Assembly (NCBI GenBank): GCA_017545185.1
Contig: JAFWQJ010000050.1
Span: forward strand, 1 to 48,980
DNA from: Oscillospiraceae bacterium
GTDB lineage: Bacteria; Bacillota; Clostridia; Oscillospirales; Ruminococcaceae
Length of the DNA: 48,980 nucleotides
Direction of reading: 5' to 3'
Shown here: positions 36,509 through 47,394 of the stretch, piece after piece
Layout of the letters: each line of letters begins with the position of its first letter
How positions within the stretch are numbered: the first letter of the stretch is position 1
The notes under the pieces: generated by a model
Databases searched by the model: none
Seen by the model: the letters and a program-made list of their open reading frames with translations, nothing else
Told to the model about the DNA's origin: nothing
Program-made: the position numbers and the translations under genes

Positions 36509-37099
36509 ATGCTGACGCGCTTTGAGCAGAAAGAGGTTTTCGTCATTTCCTCGAACGAGAATTTTCACCGTTACGTGCGGGAAAATCTGCCCGACGGCGA
36601 CTTTACCGTTTCCGGCGGCGCGGATTCCTGCACGGAAGCACGCCAAAAAATGATGGGCAATTCCTGCGCGGTCGTTCTCATCAATATCCCGCTGACAGAC
36701 GAATGCGGCACGGAGCTTGCAAGCGATCTGGCGGAAAATACGCCGTCTTCGGTCGTGGCTGTCGTCAAGAACGAGCAGGAACCGGAGTTCCGGCAGTCTC
36801 TGGAGCCGGCCGGCATTTTTGTGCTCGGCAGGCCGTTTCCGCATACGACGTTTCATCAGGTGCTCTATGACGCCGCTTCTGCATACGCGAGAATGCAGAT
36901 CATGTCGCAGGAGAATCAGCGTCTGCAGATCAAGCTGATCGACCTGCGGATCGTCAACCGCGCGAAGTATGCGCTGATCCAGTATCTCGGCATGAGCGAG
37001 GAGCAGGCGCATAAATATATCGAGCAGCAGGCGATGAATCAGCGCATCTCCAAGCGGAAGGCTGCGGAAAATATCCTAAAAACATATGAGAATCATTGA
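36509..37099 (+). CDS. ANTAR-domain RNA-binding regulator with degenerate receiver
   Basis: 196 residues. Residues ~8-120 resemble a receiver, but the phospho-acceptor place holds Asn59 (VVLINIPLT) and the conserved Lys is Arg108 (VLGRPF). Residues ~122-146 form a coiled-coil helix. Residues ~140-192 are an ANTAR domain (IVNRAKYALIQYLGMSEEQA, then AMNQRISKRKAAENIL). ANTAR proteins bind RNA hairpins with six-base loops having A1 and G4 and prevent a nearby terminator from forming (AmiR, NasR, EutV). Five such hairpins overlap leader terminators in this window, and the closest, for glnN, begins ~90 bases after this gene. It is translated with glnA. Most likely it senses nitrogen state through a partner protein rather than phosphorylation. 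Confidence 0.9.
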   Translation: MLTRFEQKEVFVISSNENFHRYVRENLPDGDFTVSGGADSCTEARQKMMGNSCAVVLINIPLTDECGTELASDLAENTPSSVVAVVKNEQEPEFRQSLEPAGIFVLGRPFPHTTFHQVLYDAASAYARMQIMSQENQRLQIKLIDLRIVNRAKYALIQYLGMSEEQAHKYIEQQAMNQRISKRKAAENILKTYENH

Positions 37100-37146
37100 G
37101 GATTCATGGGCAAAGCGTCAAACCTTGTGAAATTCCTGTCAAAGTC

Positions 37147-37175
37147 TTGACAAGCGAAGAAAAATGTGCTATCAT
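37147..37175 (+). promoter_or_regulatory. Promoter of glnN
   Basis: TTGACA (37147-37152), 17 bases, TATCAT (37170-37175). The box TTGTGAAA, the reverse complement of the TTTCACAA in the amt and glutamate synthase promoters, lies at 37125-37132. Confidence 0.85.
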
Positions 37176-37186
37176 GTAACACAGAA

Positions 37187-37240
37187 AACAGCAACGGTGC
37201 TGCTTCGGGAAGATTCCCGAAATGCCGTTGCTGTTTTTTT
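37187..37240 (+). promoter_or_regulatory. Leader attenuator of glnN
   Basis: Terminator: perfect 11-bp stem AACAGCAACGG / CCGTTGCTGTT (37187-37197 with 37225-37235) then T to 37240, with an inner TTCGGG-AAGATT-CCCGAA hairpin. The competing hairpin CAGC-AACGGT-GCTG (37189-37202) has loop A1/G4. It starts within ~10 bases of the transcription start and lies ~115 bases before the start codon. Confidence 0.75.
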
Positions 37241-37352
37241 GTTGATCTGAAATCCCGTTTTCGCGCGGAACCGGAGATTCAGGAACAAACCGATTTTGCT
37301 TCATAAATCAATGGCAGCGGGTCAGACCCCGCCGCGGAAAGGATGTTATATT

Positions 37353-39422
<2,070 letters not shown>

Positions 39423-39440
39423 TTACAACAATTTTGCGGT

Positions 39441-39467
39441 GCCGCATTGTATCCGATACAGTGCGGC
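39441..39467 (+). other. Hairpin between glnN and carA
   Basis: 13-base arms GCCGCATTGTATC / GATACAGTGCGGC (one mismatch) around a tight tip. No T run follows, so it is not a clear terminator. It shows neither the PyrR binding loop nor an antiterminator. Confidence 0.55.
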
Positions 39468-39495
39468 TCGCCGTGTAAATATCAGGAGTGAGGAA

Positions 39496-40599
39496 ATGAA
39501 CGGTACGGAGATGAAGCCGGGCTGTCTGGTGCTGGAAAACGGCATGGTTTTTCACGGGATGCGGCTCGGAGCGCAGAAGAATGTGACTGCGGAAATCGTA
39601 TTTGCAACCGGCATGAACGGGTATCTGGAAACGCTGACCGACCCGAGCTATTACGGGCAGGCGGTCGTGCAGACCTTCCCGCTGATCGGAAACTACGGCG
39701 TGATCCCGGCGGATTTTGAATCGCGGAAGCCGTTTTTATCGGCTTATATTGTCACGGAAATGTGCGATGCACCTTCCAATTTCAGATGCGAAGGACAGCT
39801 TGCAGAATGGCTGGCCGCGCAGCAGATCCCGGCACTGACCGGCGTTGATACGCGGACACTGACAAGAGTGCTCCGGGATCACGGCACTATGAACGGCATG
39901 ATCTGCGATTCGCCCGATGAAGCGGATATGGAGAAGATACGCGGATACCGCGTGACGGACGCAGTAAAGAACACGACCTGCCATCAGGCGTATACGCTCG
40001 GCGATGCCGATGCAGAGCGGCATATTGCGCTGCTCGATTTCGGCGCAAAGGCGAACATCGCCAGAGAGCTTGTGAAGCGCGGCTGCAAAGTGACTGTGCT
40101 GCCGGCATATACAAAATGTGAGGAAATTGCAGCACTGGCTCCCGACGGCATCATGCTTTCCAACGGCGCCGGAGACCCGGCCGACAATCCGGAGATCATT
40201 GCGGAGCTGCAGAAGATCATGACGCTGAACATCCCGACCATGGCGATCTGCCTCGGGCATCAGCTGCTGGCACTGGCCAACGGCATCCCGACCGCAAAGC
40301 TGAAATTCGGTCACCGCGGCGCGAATCAGCCGGTGCTGAATCTCCTGACAAAACGCATGGCTGTCACGACGCAGAACCACGGCTATCAGGTGCAGTATGA
40401 TCCGGATGACGCGCATTGCCGCGAGACCGCCGAGCTGCTGTACGTGAACCTCAACGACAACACCTGCGAGGGACTGCGCTACAAAAACATCCCGGCGATG
40501 TCGGTGCAGTTCCACCCGGAGGCCTGTGCAGGCCCGCAGGATACTGCGTTCATTTTCGATGAGTTCATGCAGATGACGGAGGTGCAGAAATGCCGCTGA
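39496..40599 (+). CDS. carA: Carbamoyl-phosphate synthase small subunit
   Basis: 367 residues. The N-terminal half is the CarA-specific domain (LVLENGMVFHG, FATGMNGYLETLTDPSYYGQ, LTGVDTRTLTRVLRDHG). The C-terminal class I glutaminase has the nucleophile Cys in MAICLGHQLLALA and the catalytic His/Glu in VQFHPEACAGPQDT. It supplies ammonia to CarB through a tunnel. The start ATG 39496 follows AGGAG by 7 bases. It overlaps carB by 10 bases. Confidence 0.96.
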   Translation: MNGTEMKPGCLVLENGMVFHGMRLGAQKNVTAEIVFATGMNGYLETLTDPSYYGQAVVQTFPLIGNYGVIPADFESRKPFLSAYIVTEMCDAPSNFRCEGQLAEWLAAQQIPALTGVDTRTLTRVLRDHGTMNGMICDSPDEADMEKIRGYRVTDAVKNTTCHQAYTLGDADAERHIALLDFGAKANIARELVKRGCKVTVLPAYTKCEEIAALAPDGIMLSNGAGDPADNPEIIAELQKIMTLNIPTMAICLGHQLLALANGIPTAKLKFGHRGANQPVLNLLTKRMAVTTQNHGYQVQYDPDDAHCRETAELLYVNLNDNTCEGLRYKNIPAMSVQFHPEACAGPQDTAFIFDEFMQMTEVQKCR

Positions 40600-43500
40600 A
40601 TCGTGATATTCATAAGGTGCTTGTCATCGGCTCCGGCCCGATCGTCATCGGACAGGCAGCGGAGTTTGACTACTCCGGCACACAGGCCTGCCGCGCACTC
40701 AAAGAGGACGGCATCGAGGTCGTGCTCGTCAATTCCAACCCGGCGACGATCATGACCGACAGCCAGATCGCCGATAAAATCTACATGGAACCGCTGAAAT
40801 CAGAGGTCATCAAGCGCATCTGCCTGAAGGAACAGCCCGACAGCATTCTTTCGGGTCTCGGCGGACAAACCGGCCTGAACCTCTGCGCGGAGCTCGCCGA
40901 AAGCGGATTCCTCGCTGCGCACGGCATCAAGCTGCTCGGCGCAAATCCGGAGACGATCGCGAAAGCCGAGGACAGAAAGCTGTTCAAGGAGACAATGGAC
41001 AGCATCCATCAGCCGTGCATCCCGTCCGGCATTGCGGAGGACATGGACACCGCACGGCAGATCGCGGCGGAGATCGGCTATCCGGTCATTATCCGGCCGG
41101 CCTTTACGCTCGGCGGAACCGGCGGCGGCATTGCCGAAACGTCCGAAGAATTTGACAATATTGCGGAGAACGGCCTGCGCCTTTCCCCGATTCACCAGAT
41201 CCTTGTGGAGCGCTGCATCGCGGGCTGGAAGGAGATCGAATTTGAGATCGTGCGCGATGCCGACGGCAACAAGATCACGGTCTGCTCCATGGAGAATCTC
41301 GACCCGGTCGGCATCCATACCGGCGATTCGATCGTCATTGCACCGGCGGTCACGCTCTCGGACAAGGAGTATCAGATGCTGCGTACCGCCGCACTGAAAA
41401 TCGCGGAGGTACTAAAAATCGAAGGCGGCTGCAACTGCCAGTTCGCACTGAATCCGAATTCGTTTGAATACGCGGTCATCGAGGTCAATCCGCGTGTCTC
41501 GCGTTCCTCGGCGCTCGCGTCGAAAGCGACCGGCTATCCGATCGCCAAGGTCGCCGCGAAGATCGCGGTCGGCTTCCGGCTGTACGAGATCGCGAATAAG
41601 GTTACCGGCAAAACGTCCGCGGCTTTTGAGCCTGCATTGGACTATGTTGCGGTCAAGATGCCGAAATTCCCGTTCGAGAAATTCGCGGGCGCATCACACC
41701 GGCTCGGCACGCAGATGAAGGCGACCGGCGAGGTCATGGCGATCTCCGATACCTTTGAATCCGCACTTCTGAAAGCACTCCGCGGCGCGGAGGTCAAGCA
41801 CAGCGCGCTGCTCGTGCGCGATCTGCGCAGCGTTCCGGACGACAAGCTCCGGGAGCATCTGATCCACGCGGACGATATCCGGCTGTTCGCGGTCGCAGAG
41901 GCACTCCGCCGCGGCATGACAGTCTATGAGATCCACACATTATCGAAGATCGACGCATGGTTTTTGAGCAAGATCGAAAAGCTGATCCGCTGCGAATGCA
42001 GTCTGGAAGCCGACCCGCTGACGGATGAACTTTACCGGTCGGCAAAGCGTTTCGGCTATCCGGATGCGGCGATCCACGCGATCTCCGGCCATGATCTGCC
42101 CGCGGAGCGCATCCGTCCGGTCTACCGCATGGTCGATACCTGCGCCGGTGAATTTGCAGCAGAAACGCCGTATTTCTACGGTGTATACCAGACGGATGCA
42201 ATGCCGGAATCGAACGAGGCCGCGCATTTTCTGGCCGGCGCACAGCATCAGACAGTCGTCGTGCTCGGCAGCGGCCCGATCCGCATCGGACAGGGCATCG
42301 AGTTCGACTATTCGGCTGTCCATTGCGTGCAGGTGCTGAAACATGCAGGCTATGAGGTCGTGCTCATCAACAACAATCCGGAGACCGTTTCGACCGATTT
42401 CGACACCGCCGACCGCCTGTATTTTGAGCCGCTGACGCCCGAGGATGTGCTCTCGATCCTTGCGCTGGAACAGCCCGTCGGCGTCGTGACCGCATTCGGC
42501 GGTCAGACCGCGATCCGGCTTGCACGCACGATCGAGGAAGCCGGCTATAAGCTGCTCGGCGCGACCGCTGACAGCATTGACCTCGCCGAGGACCGCGAGC
42601 GCTTCGACGCGCTGCTCGAATCGCTGCAGATCGAGCGTCCGCGCGGCTGCACGGTCAATACGCTGGACGAAGCGGCAGAGGCCGTCAGTACGCTCGGCCT
42701 GCCGGTTCTGGTGCGTCCGTCCTACGTGCTCGGCGGTCAAAATATGAACATCGCGTTTGAGAAAAGCGACGTAGCTGCGTTCATGTCGAACATTCTTGCG
42801 GACGGCATCGACAACCCCGTGCTGATCGACCAGTACATCCGCGGCACGGAGATCGAGGTCGATGCGATCTGCGACGGCAGAGACATCCTCATCCCCGGCA
42901 TCATGGAGCATATCGAGCGCACGGGCGTACATTCCGGCGATTCGATCGCGATCTGCCCGCCGGTGCACATCGACGACGACATGCGGAAGAAGATCCTCAC
43001 AGATACGAAGAAAATCTGTCTCGGACTGCACGCGGTCGGCCTCATCAATCTGCAGTATATCGTCAAGGGACAGTCGCTCTATGTGATCGAGGTCAATCCG
43101 CGCGCATCGCGGACGGTGCCGTTCATGAGCAAGCTGACCGGCCTGCCGCTCTGCGACTGTGCCATGCGCGTCTGCCTCGGCGAGAAATTAAGCGAAATGG
43201 AATACGGCACGGGCTACTACAAGACCCCGCCGTTTACCGCGGTCAAGGTGCCGGTGTTCTCGTTCCAGAAGATCGGCGGCGAATCGCAGCTCGGCCCCGA
43301 AATGAAATCGACCGGCGAGGTCATCGGCATCGGCAAAACGCTGACCGAGGCACTTTACAAGGGACTTCGCGCGGCGGGCTACCGGCTTGAGGACACCGGC
43401 AAAAACAAAAACGGCGTCCTGCTGACCGTCTGCGATGCGGATAAGCCGGATATCGTCGAAATTGCGCGCAAATTCGCAAAGCTCGGCTTCATGCTCTATG

Positions 43501-44651
43501 CGACAGGCGGCACCGCAGCGGCACTCAGCCGCGCAGGACTTGCAGTGCATACGCTCAGCAAGCTGCACTCCGGCGATACCGAAACATTTACGCTCATGGA
43601 GAACGGCACGATCCGCTATATCGTCTCCACGGACGCAAATGCGCGCATGGCCGCCCGCGACGGCGCGAAGATCCGCAAGAAGGCGGTCGAGCTCGGCATT
43701 CCCTGCCTGACCTGCACCGATACCGCGGCGGCAGTTGCGAACTGCCTGCATACCGGCTACCGGGATTCCAATGTGGAGCTGATGAATATGAACGAACTCA
43801 GAACAGCCAAGCGGCGCATCCCGTTTGTGAAGATGCACGGCTGCGGCAATGATTATATCTATGTCAACTGTATGGAAAAGCGCATAGATGCGCCGGAATC
43901 GCTCAGCGTGCAGCTGTCCGACCGGCACTTCGGCATCGGCGGCGACGGGCTTGTCCTGATCGAAAGCTCCGACTGCGCGGATGCAAGGATGCGGATGTTC
44001 AATCTCGACGGCAGCGAGGGCAACATGTGCGGCAACGCGATCCGCTGCGTCGCAAAGTATCTCTACGACAACGGCATCTGCCCGAAAAAGGAGATCGTCA
44101 TCGAGACGAAAAGCGGCCTGCGGACGGTCACCGTCACGACGCAGAACGGCGTTGTGACGCGTGCGGCGGTCGATATGGGCAAGGCGATCTTTGATCCGAA
44201 GCGGATCCCGGTACGGTTTGAGGGCTCCGAAATGATCGCAGAACCGCTGACCGTTGCCGGAACGGAATATACCGTCACCTGCGTGTCCATGGGCAATCCG
44301 CACTGTGTCGTGTTCGGCGACAATCCGGAGCTTCTTGACCTTGCGGCGGTCGGCCCGGAATTTGAGCATCATCCGGCTTTCCCGGAGCAGGTCAATACGG
44401 AATTTGTGCAGGTGATCGACGATCACACGCTGCGGATGCGCGTCTGGGAACGCGGCTCCGGCGAGACCATGGCATGCGGTACGGGTGCCTGCGCGACGGT
44501 CGCGGCGGCGGTGAAAAACGGCTATTGTCAGCCGGATACCGACGTCACGGTGCACCTGAACGGCGGTGATCTGGTCATCCGCTATACCGAAGATACGGTC
44601 ATGATGACCGGCGAGGCCGTGCTGATCTTCAGCGGCGAAATTGAGGTATAA
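40590..44651 (+). CDS. Carbamoyl-phosphate synthase large subunit fused to diaminopimelate epimerase
   Basis: 1353 residues in one uninterrupted frame. Residues 1-~1063 are CarB: two homologous ATP-grasp halves (starts VLVIGSGPIVIGQAAEFDYSG and VVLGSGPIRIGQGIEFDYSA) and the MGS-like allosteric domain (FMLYATGGTAAALSRAG). Residues ~1067-1353 are a complete DapF: PFVKMHGCGNDYIYVN at the front, then the two catalytic Cys regions GNMCGNAIRC and GETMACGTGACAT. CarB makes carbamoyl phosphate for arginine and pyrimidines; DapF converts LL- to meso-diaminopimelate for peptidoglycan and lysine. An internal GGAG with ATG at 43782/43788 (residues 1065/1067) might also allow separate DapF. dapL and lysA follow, matching DapF's pathway. 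A sequencing error removing a stop is possible but would need to keep frame. Confidence 0.92.
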   Translation: MPLNRDIHKVLVIGSGPIVIGQAAEFDYSGTQACRALKEDGIEVVLVNSNPATIMTDSQIADKIYMEPLKSEVIKRICLKEQPDSILSGLGGQTGLNLCAELAESGFLAAHGIKLLGANPETIAKAEDRKLFKETMDSIHQPCIPSGIAEDMDTARQIAAEIGYPVIIRPAFTLGGTGGGIAETSEEFDNIAENGLRLSPIHQILVERCIAGWKEIEFEIVRDADGNKITVCSMENLDPVGIHTGDSIVIAPAVTLSDKEYQMLRTAALKIAEVLKIEGGCNCQFALNPNSFEYAVIEVNPRVSRSSALASKATGYPIAKVAAKIAVGFRLYEIANKVTGKTSAAFEPALDYVAVKMPKFPFEKFAGASHRLGTQMKATGEVMAISDTFESALLKALRGAEVKHSALLVRDLRSVPDDKLREHLIHADDIRLFAVAEALRRGMTVYEIHTLSKIDAWFLSKIEKLIRCECSLEADPLTDELYRSAKRFGYPDAAIHAISGHDLPAERIRPVYRMVDTCAGEFAAETPYFYGVYQTDAMPESNEAAHFLAGAQHQTVVVLGSGPIRIGQGIEFDYSAVHCVQVLKHAGYEVVLINNNPETVSTDFDTADRLYFEPLTPEDVLSILALEQPVGVVTAFGGQTAIRLARTIEEAGYKLLGATADSIDLAEDRERFDALLESLQIERPRGCTVNTLDEAAEAVSTLGLPVLVRPSYVLGGQNMNIAFEKSDVAAFMSNILADGIDNPVLIDQYIRGTEIEVDAICDGRDILIPGIMEHIERTGVHSGDSIAICPPVHIDDDMRKKILTDTKKICLGLHAVGLINLQYIVKGQSLYVIEVNPRASRTVPFMSKLTGLPLCDCAMRVCLGEKLSEMEYGTGYYKTPPFTAVKVPVFSFQKIGGESQLGPEMKSTGEVIGIGKTLTEALYKGLRAAGYRLEDTGKNKNGVLLTVCDADKPDIVEIARKFAKLGFMLYATGGTAAALSRAGLAVHTLSKLHSGDTETFTLMENGTIRYIVSTDANARMAARDGAKIRKKAVELGIPCLTCTDTAAAVANCLHTGYRDSNVELMNMNELRTAKRRIPFVKMHGCGNDYIYVNCMEKRIDAPESLSVQLSDRHFGIGGDGLVLIESSDCADARMRMFNLDGSEGNMCGNAIRCVAKYLYDNGICPKKEIVIETKSGLRTVTVTTQNGVVTRAAVDMGKAIFDPKRIPVRFEGSEMIAEPLTVAGTEYTVTCVSMGNPHCVVFGDNPELLDLAAVGPEFEHHPAFPEQVNTEFVQVIDDHTLRMRVWERGSGETMACGTGACATVAAAVKNGYCQPDTDVTVHLNGGDLVIRYTEDTVMMTGEAVLIFSGEIEV

Positions 44652-44740
44652 TGCATTTACCGTTTATTTTGGGATTTACACACAGTTTGTAAGGAATAAC
44701 GGCAGCGCAGTCCGCTGCCGGCAGAAAGGACAAATTTGTT

Positions 44741-45913
44741 ATGAAAGTCAATCACCATGCGCTCGAGCTGGAACAGAATTATCTGTTTTCCGAGGTCGCA
44801 AAGCGCATTCGTACATTTCAGGCTGCAAACCCGGACAAGGAGCTGCTGAAGCTCAGCATCGGCGACGTCACCCGCCCGCTTGCGGCAGTCATCACCGATG
44901 AGATGAAGGCCGCCGCCGAGGACATGTCTCATGCGGAGACCTTCCACGGCTACGGCGCGGAGCAGGGCGAGGCGTTTCTCCGTGCAGCGATCGCGCAGTA
45001 TTATGCGAAGCGCGGCATCACCGTTGATGCGGAGGATGTGTTCGTCAGCGACGGCGCAAAATGCGATCTCGGCAATCTCTGCGACCTGTTTGACGCGGAC
45101 AATACCGTGCTGCTGCCGAATCCGGTCTATCCGGTCTACTACGACACGAGCATCATGTCAGGCCGCCGCGTGATCTTCGCGGAGGGCAGCAAGGAAAACG
45201 GCTTCCTGCCGATGCCCGACAGCAGCGTTCATGCGGACATCATTTATCTCTGCTCGCCGAACAACCCGACCGGCGCGGTGTATACGAAGGAACAGCTTGC
45301 GGAATGGGTCGCCTATGCGAAGAAGAACGGCGCACTGATCCTGTTCGATGCGGCGTATGAAGCCTACATCCGCGACCCGGCGCTGCCGCACAGCATCTTC
45401 GAGATCGCCGGTGCGGAGACCTGCGCGATCGAGATCAATTCGCTCTCGAAAACCGCAGGCTTTACAGGCGTTCGCTGCGGCTGGACGGTCGTGCCGCGCA
45501 CGCTGCAGTTTGAGGCATCCCTGCACGACATGTGGTTCCGCCGCATGGCGACAAAGTACAACGGCAATTCGTATATCATCCAGCGCGCCGCAGCAAAGGT
45601 GTTCACTGATGAGGGCCTTGCAGCCGTGCACAAGGACATTGACTACTACATGGAAAATGCGCGCATCATCAAGGCGGCACTGACAAAGGCCGGCATCCAT
45701 TCCGTCGGCGGCGAGAATGCGCCCTATGTCTGGATGGAGACGCCGAATCATGCGGATTCGTGGGATTATTTCGATCATCTGCTGTATTCCTACGGCATTG
45801 CCGGAACACCGGGCGTCGGCTTCGGTACGGCAGGTCAGGGATGGCTGCGGTTCTCGTCCTTCGGCACAAGGGAGACCGTTGAAAAGGCTGCGGCTTATCT
45901 GGCTGCGCTGTAA
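44741..45913 (+). CDS. dapL: LL-diaminopimelate aminotransferase
   Basis: 390 residues, fold-type I PLP aminotransferase. DapL features: LLKLSIGDVTRPL at the N-terminus, ETFHGYGAEQGEAFLR, CSPNNPTGAVY, and the PLP Lys in SLSKTAGFTGVRCGW. It converts tetrahydrodipicolinate directly to LL-diaminopimelate, the substrate of the DapF domain encoded just upstream. The gap of 89 bases contains a GGCAGCG-CAGTC-CGCTGCC hairpin before the ribosome site GAAAGGA. Confidence 0.93.
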   Translation: MKVNHHALELEQNYLFSEVAKRIRTFQAANPDKELLKLSIGDVTRPLAAVITDEMKAAAEDMSHAETFHGYGAEQGEAFLRAAIAQYYAKRGITVDAEDVFVSDGAKCDLGNLCDLFDADNTVLLPNPVYPVYYDTSIMSGRRVIFAEGSKENGFLPMPDSSVHADIIYLCSPNNPTGAVYTKEQLAEWVAYAKKNGALILFDAAYEAYIRDPALPHSIFEIAGAETCAIEINSLSKTAGFTGVRCGWTVVPRTLQFEASLHDMWFRRMATKYNGNSYIIQRAAAKVFTDEGLAAVHKDIDYYMENARIIKAALTKAGIHSVGGENAPYVWMETPNHADSWDYFDHLLYSYGIAGTPGVGFGTAGQGWLRFSSFGTRETVEKAAAYLAAL

Positions 45914-46050
45914 TCGATCGGAAACATACAGAACCGGCAAAAAAGATTCCGGAATCTGCATTCAAACCGCACGCTTCCGCCGTGCTTCAGATCAATGCCT
46001 GCGGGCGATGCCCGCCCCGTACTTTGTAAGGAAACATGGAGATTTGAAAA

Positions 46051-47319
46051 ATGAAAAAAGTACCGTTTATCACGAAATCACAGGCGGAGGAGATCGCCGC
46101 ACAGTACCCCACGCCGTTTCACATTTATGACGAGCGCGGCATCCGCGAGAATGCACGGCTCGTCAGACAGGCGTTCGCATGGAACAAGGGCTTCCGCGAA
46201 TATTTTGCGGTCAAGGCGACCCCGAATCCGTTTATCCTCAGGATCCTGCAGGAGGAGGGCTGCGGCGTGGACTGCTCCTCGCTGACCGAGCTGCAGATGT
46301 CCGATGCCTGCGGATTCTCCGGCAGCGATATCATGTTCTCGTCGAATGTGACCCCCGCCGCGGACTATCAGCTTGCGTACAAGCTCGGCGCGTACATCAA
46401 CCTCGACGACATTACCCATATCGACTATCTCGATCAGCTGACCGGCATTCCGGAAACGATCTGCTGCCGCTTCAATGCGGGCGGTGATTTCAAGATCTCG
46501 ACATTTGTCATGGACAAGCCGCAGGATGCAAAATACGGCTTCACCCGCGAGCAGATGTTCGAGGGCTTCCGGATGCTGATGCAGAAGGGCGCAAAGCATT
46601 TCGGCATTCACGCATTTCTCGCGTCGAACACCGTCACGAATGAATACTACCCGACGCTTGCGCGGCAGATGTTCCGGCTGGCCGCCGATCTGAAACAGGA
46701 GACCGGTGCGGATATCCGCTTCATCAATCTGTCGGGCGGTGTCGGCATCGCATACAGACCCGACCAGACCCCGAATGACATTCTCGCGATCGGCGAGGGC
46801 GTGCGGAAGGTATACGAGGAGATCCTCGTTCCGGCAGGGCTCGGCGACGTCGCGATCTTCACGGAAATGGGCAGATTCATGCTTGCGCCATACGGCGGAC
46901 TGGTCACGCGCGTGCTGCACAAAAAGCATATCTACAAGGAATATGTCGGCTGCGATGCCTGCGCCGCGAATCTGATGCGTCCGGCGATGTACGGCGCGTA
47001 TCATCATATCACGGTGCTCGGCAAGGAGGACGAGCCCTGCACCTATCTCTGCGATGTGACAGGCGGTCTCTGCGAAAACAACGATAAATTCGCGGTTGAC
47101 CGGATGCTGCCGCCCGTGGAGATCGGCGACCTGCTGTTCATCCACGATGCAGGTGCGCACGGCTTTTCCATGGGCTATAACTACAACGGCAAGCTGCGCT
47201 CTGCAGAGCTGCTGCTCTGCGAGGACGGCTCCGTGAAAATGATCCGCCGCGCCGAAACACCGGCAGATTACTTTGCGACCTTTGATTTCTGCGATATCAT
47301 GGACAAATACCGGAAATAA
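46051..47319 (+). CDS. lysA: Diaminopimelate decarboxylase
   Basis: 422 residues, alanine-racemase-type barrel. The PLP Lys is in EYFAVKATPNPFIL; the substrate Cys and following motif are in CDVTGGLCENNDKF. The usual EPGR phosphate-binding motif reads EMGR here (FTEMGRFMLAPYGG). It makes L-lysine from meso-diaminopimelate, completing the dapF-dapL-lysA branch. GGAG precedes the ATG. A strong terminator follows. Confidence 0.95.
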   Translation: MKKVPFITKSQAEEIAAQYPTPFHIYDERGIRENARLVRQAFAWNKGFREYFAVKATPNPFILRILQEEGCGVDCSSLTELQMSDACGFSGSDIMFSSNVTPAADYQLAYKLGAYINLDDITHIDYLDQLTGIPETICCRFNAGGDFKISTFVMDKPQDAKYGFTREQMFEGFRMLMQKGAKHFGIHAFLASNTVTNEYYPTLARQMFRLAADLKQETGADIRFINLSGGVGIAYRPDQTPNDILAIGEGVRKVYEEILVPAGLGDVAIFTEMGRFMLAPYGGLVTRVLHKKHIYKEYVGCDACAANLMRPAMYGAYHHITVLGKEDEPCTYLCDVTGGLCENNDKFAVDRMLPPVEIGDLLFIHDAGAHGFSMGYNYNGKLRSAELLLCEDGSVKMIRRAETPADYFATFDFCDIMDKYRK

Positions 47320-47334
47320 GCATCATATAAAGCG

Positions 47335-47368
47335 AACGGGAACCGGCACAGAGCGGTTCCCGTTTTTT
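47335..47368 (+). terminator. Intrinsic terminator after lysA
   Basis: Perfect 11-bp stem AACGGGAACCG / CGGTTCCCGTT (47335-47345 and 47354-47364) followed by TTTT. Confidence 0.92.
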
Positions 47369-47394
47369 GTTTTGTATCAGGCGGCGCAGCGGCA

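Noticed and set aside
36950-37186. Second ANTAR hairpin before the glnN hexaloop, as in the classical two-hairpin site
   Set aside because: No stem with an AnnGnn loop was found between the start point and 37189; the transcript start leaves no room. The single-hairpin model was kept.
39423-39495. PyrR-type attenuator before carA
   Set aside because: A hairpin exists but without a T run, antiterminator or PyrR binding loop.
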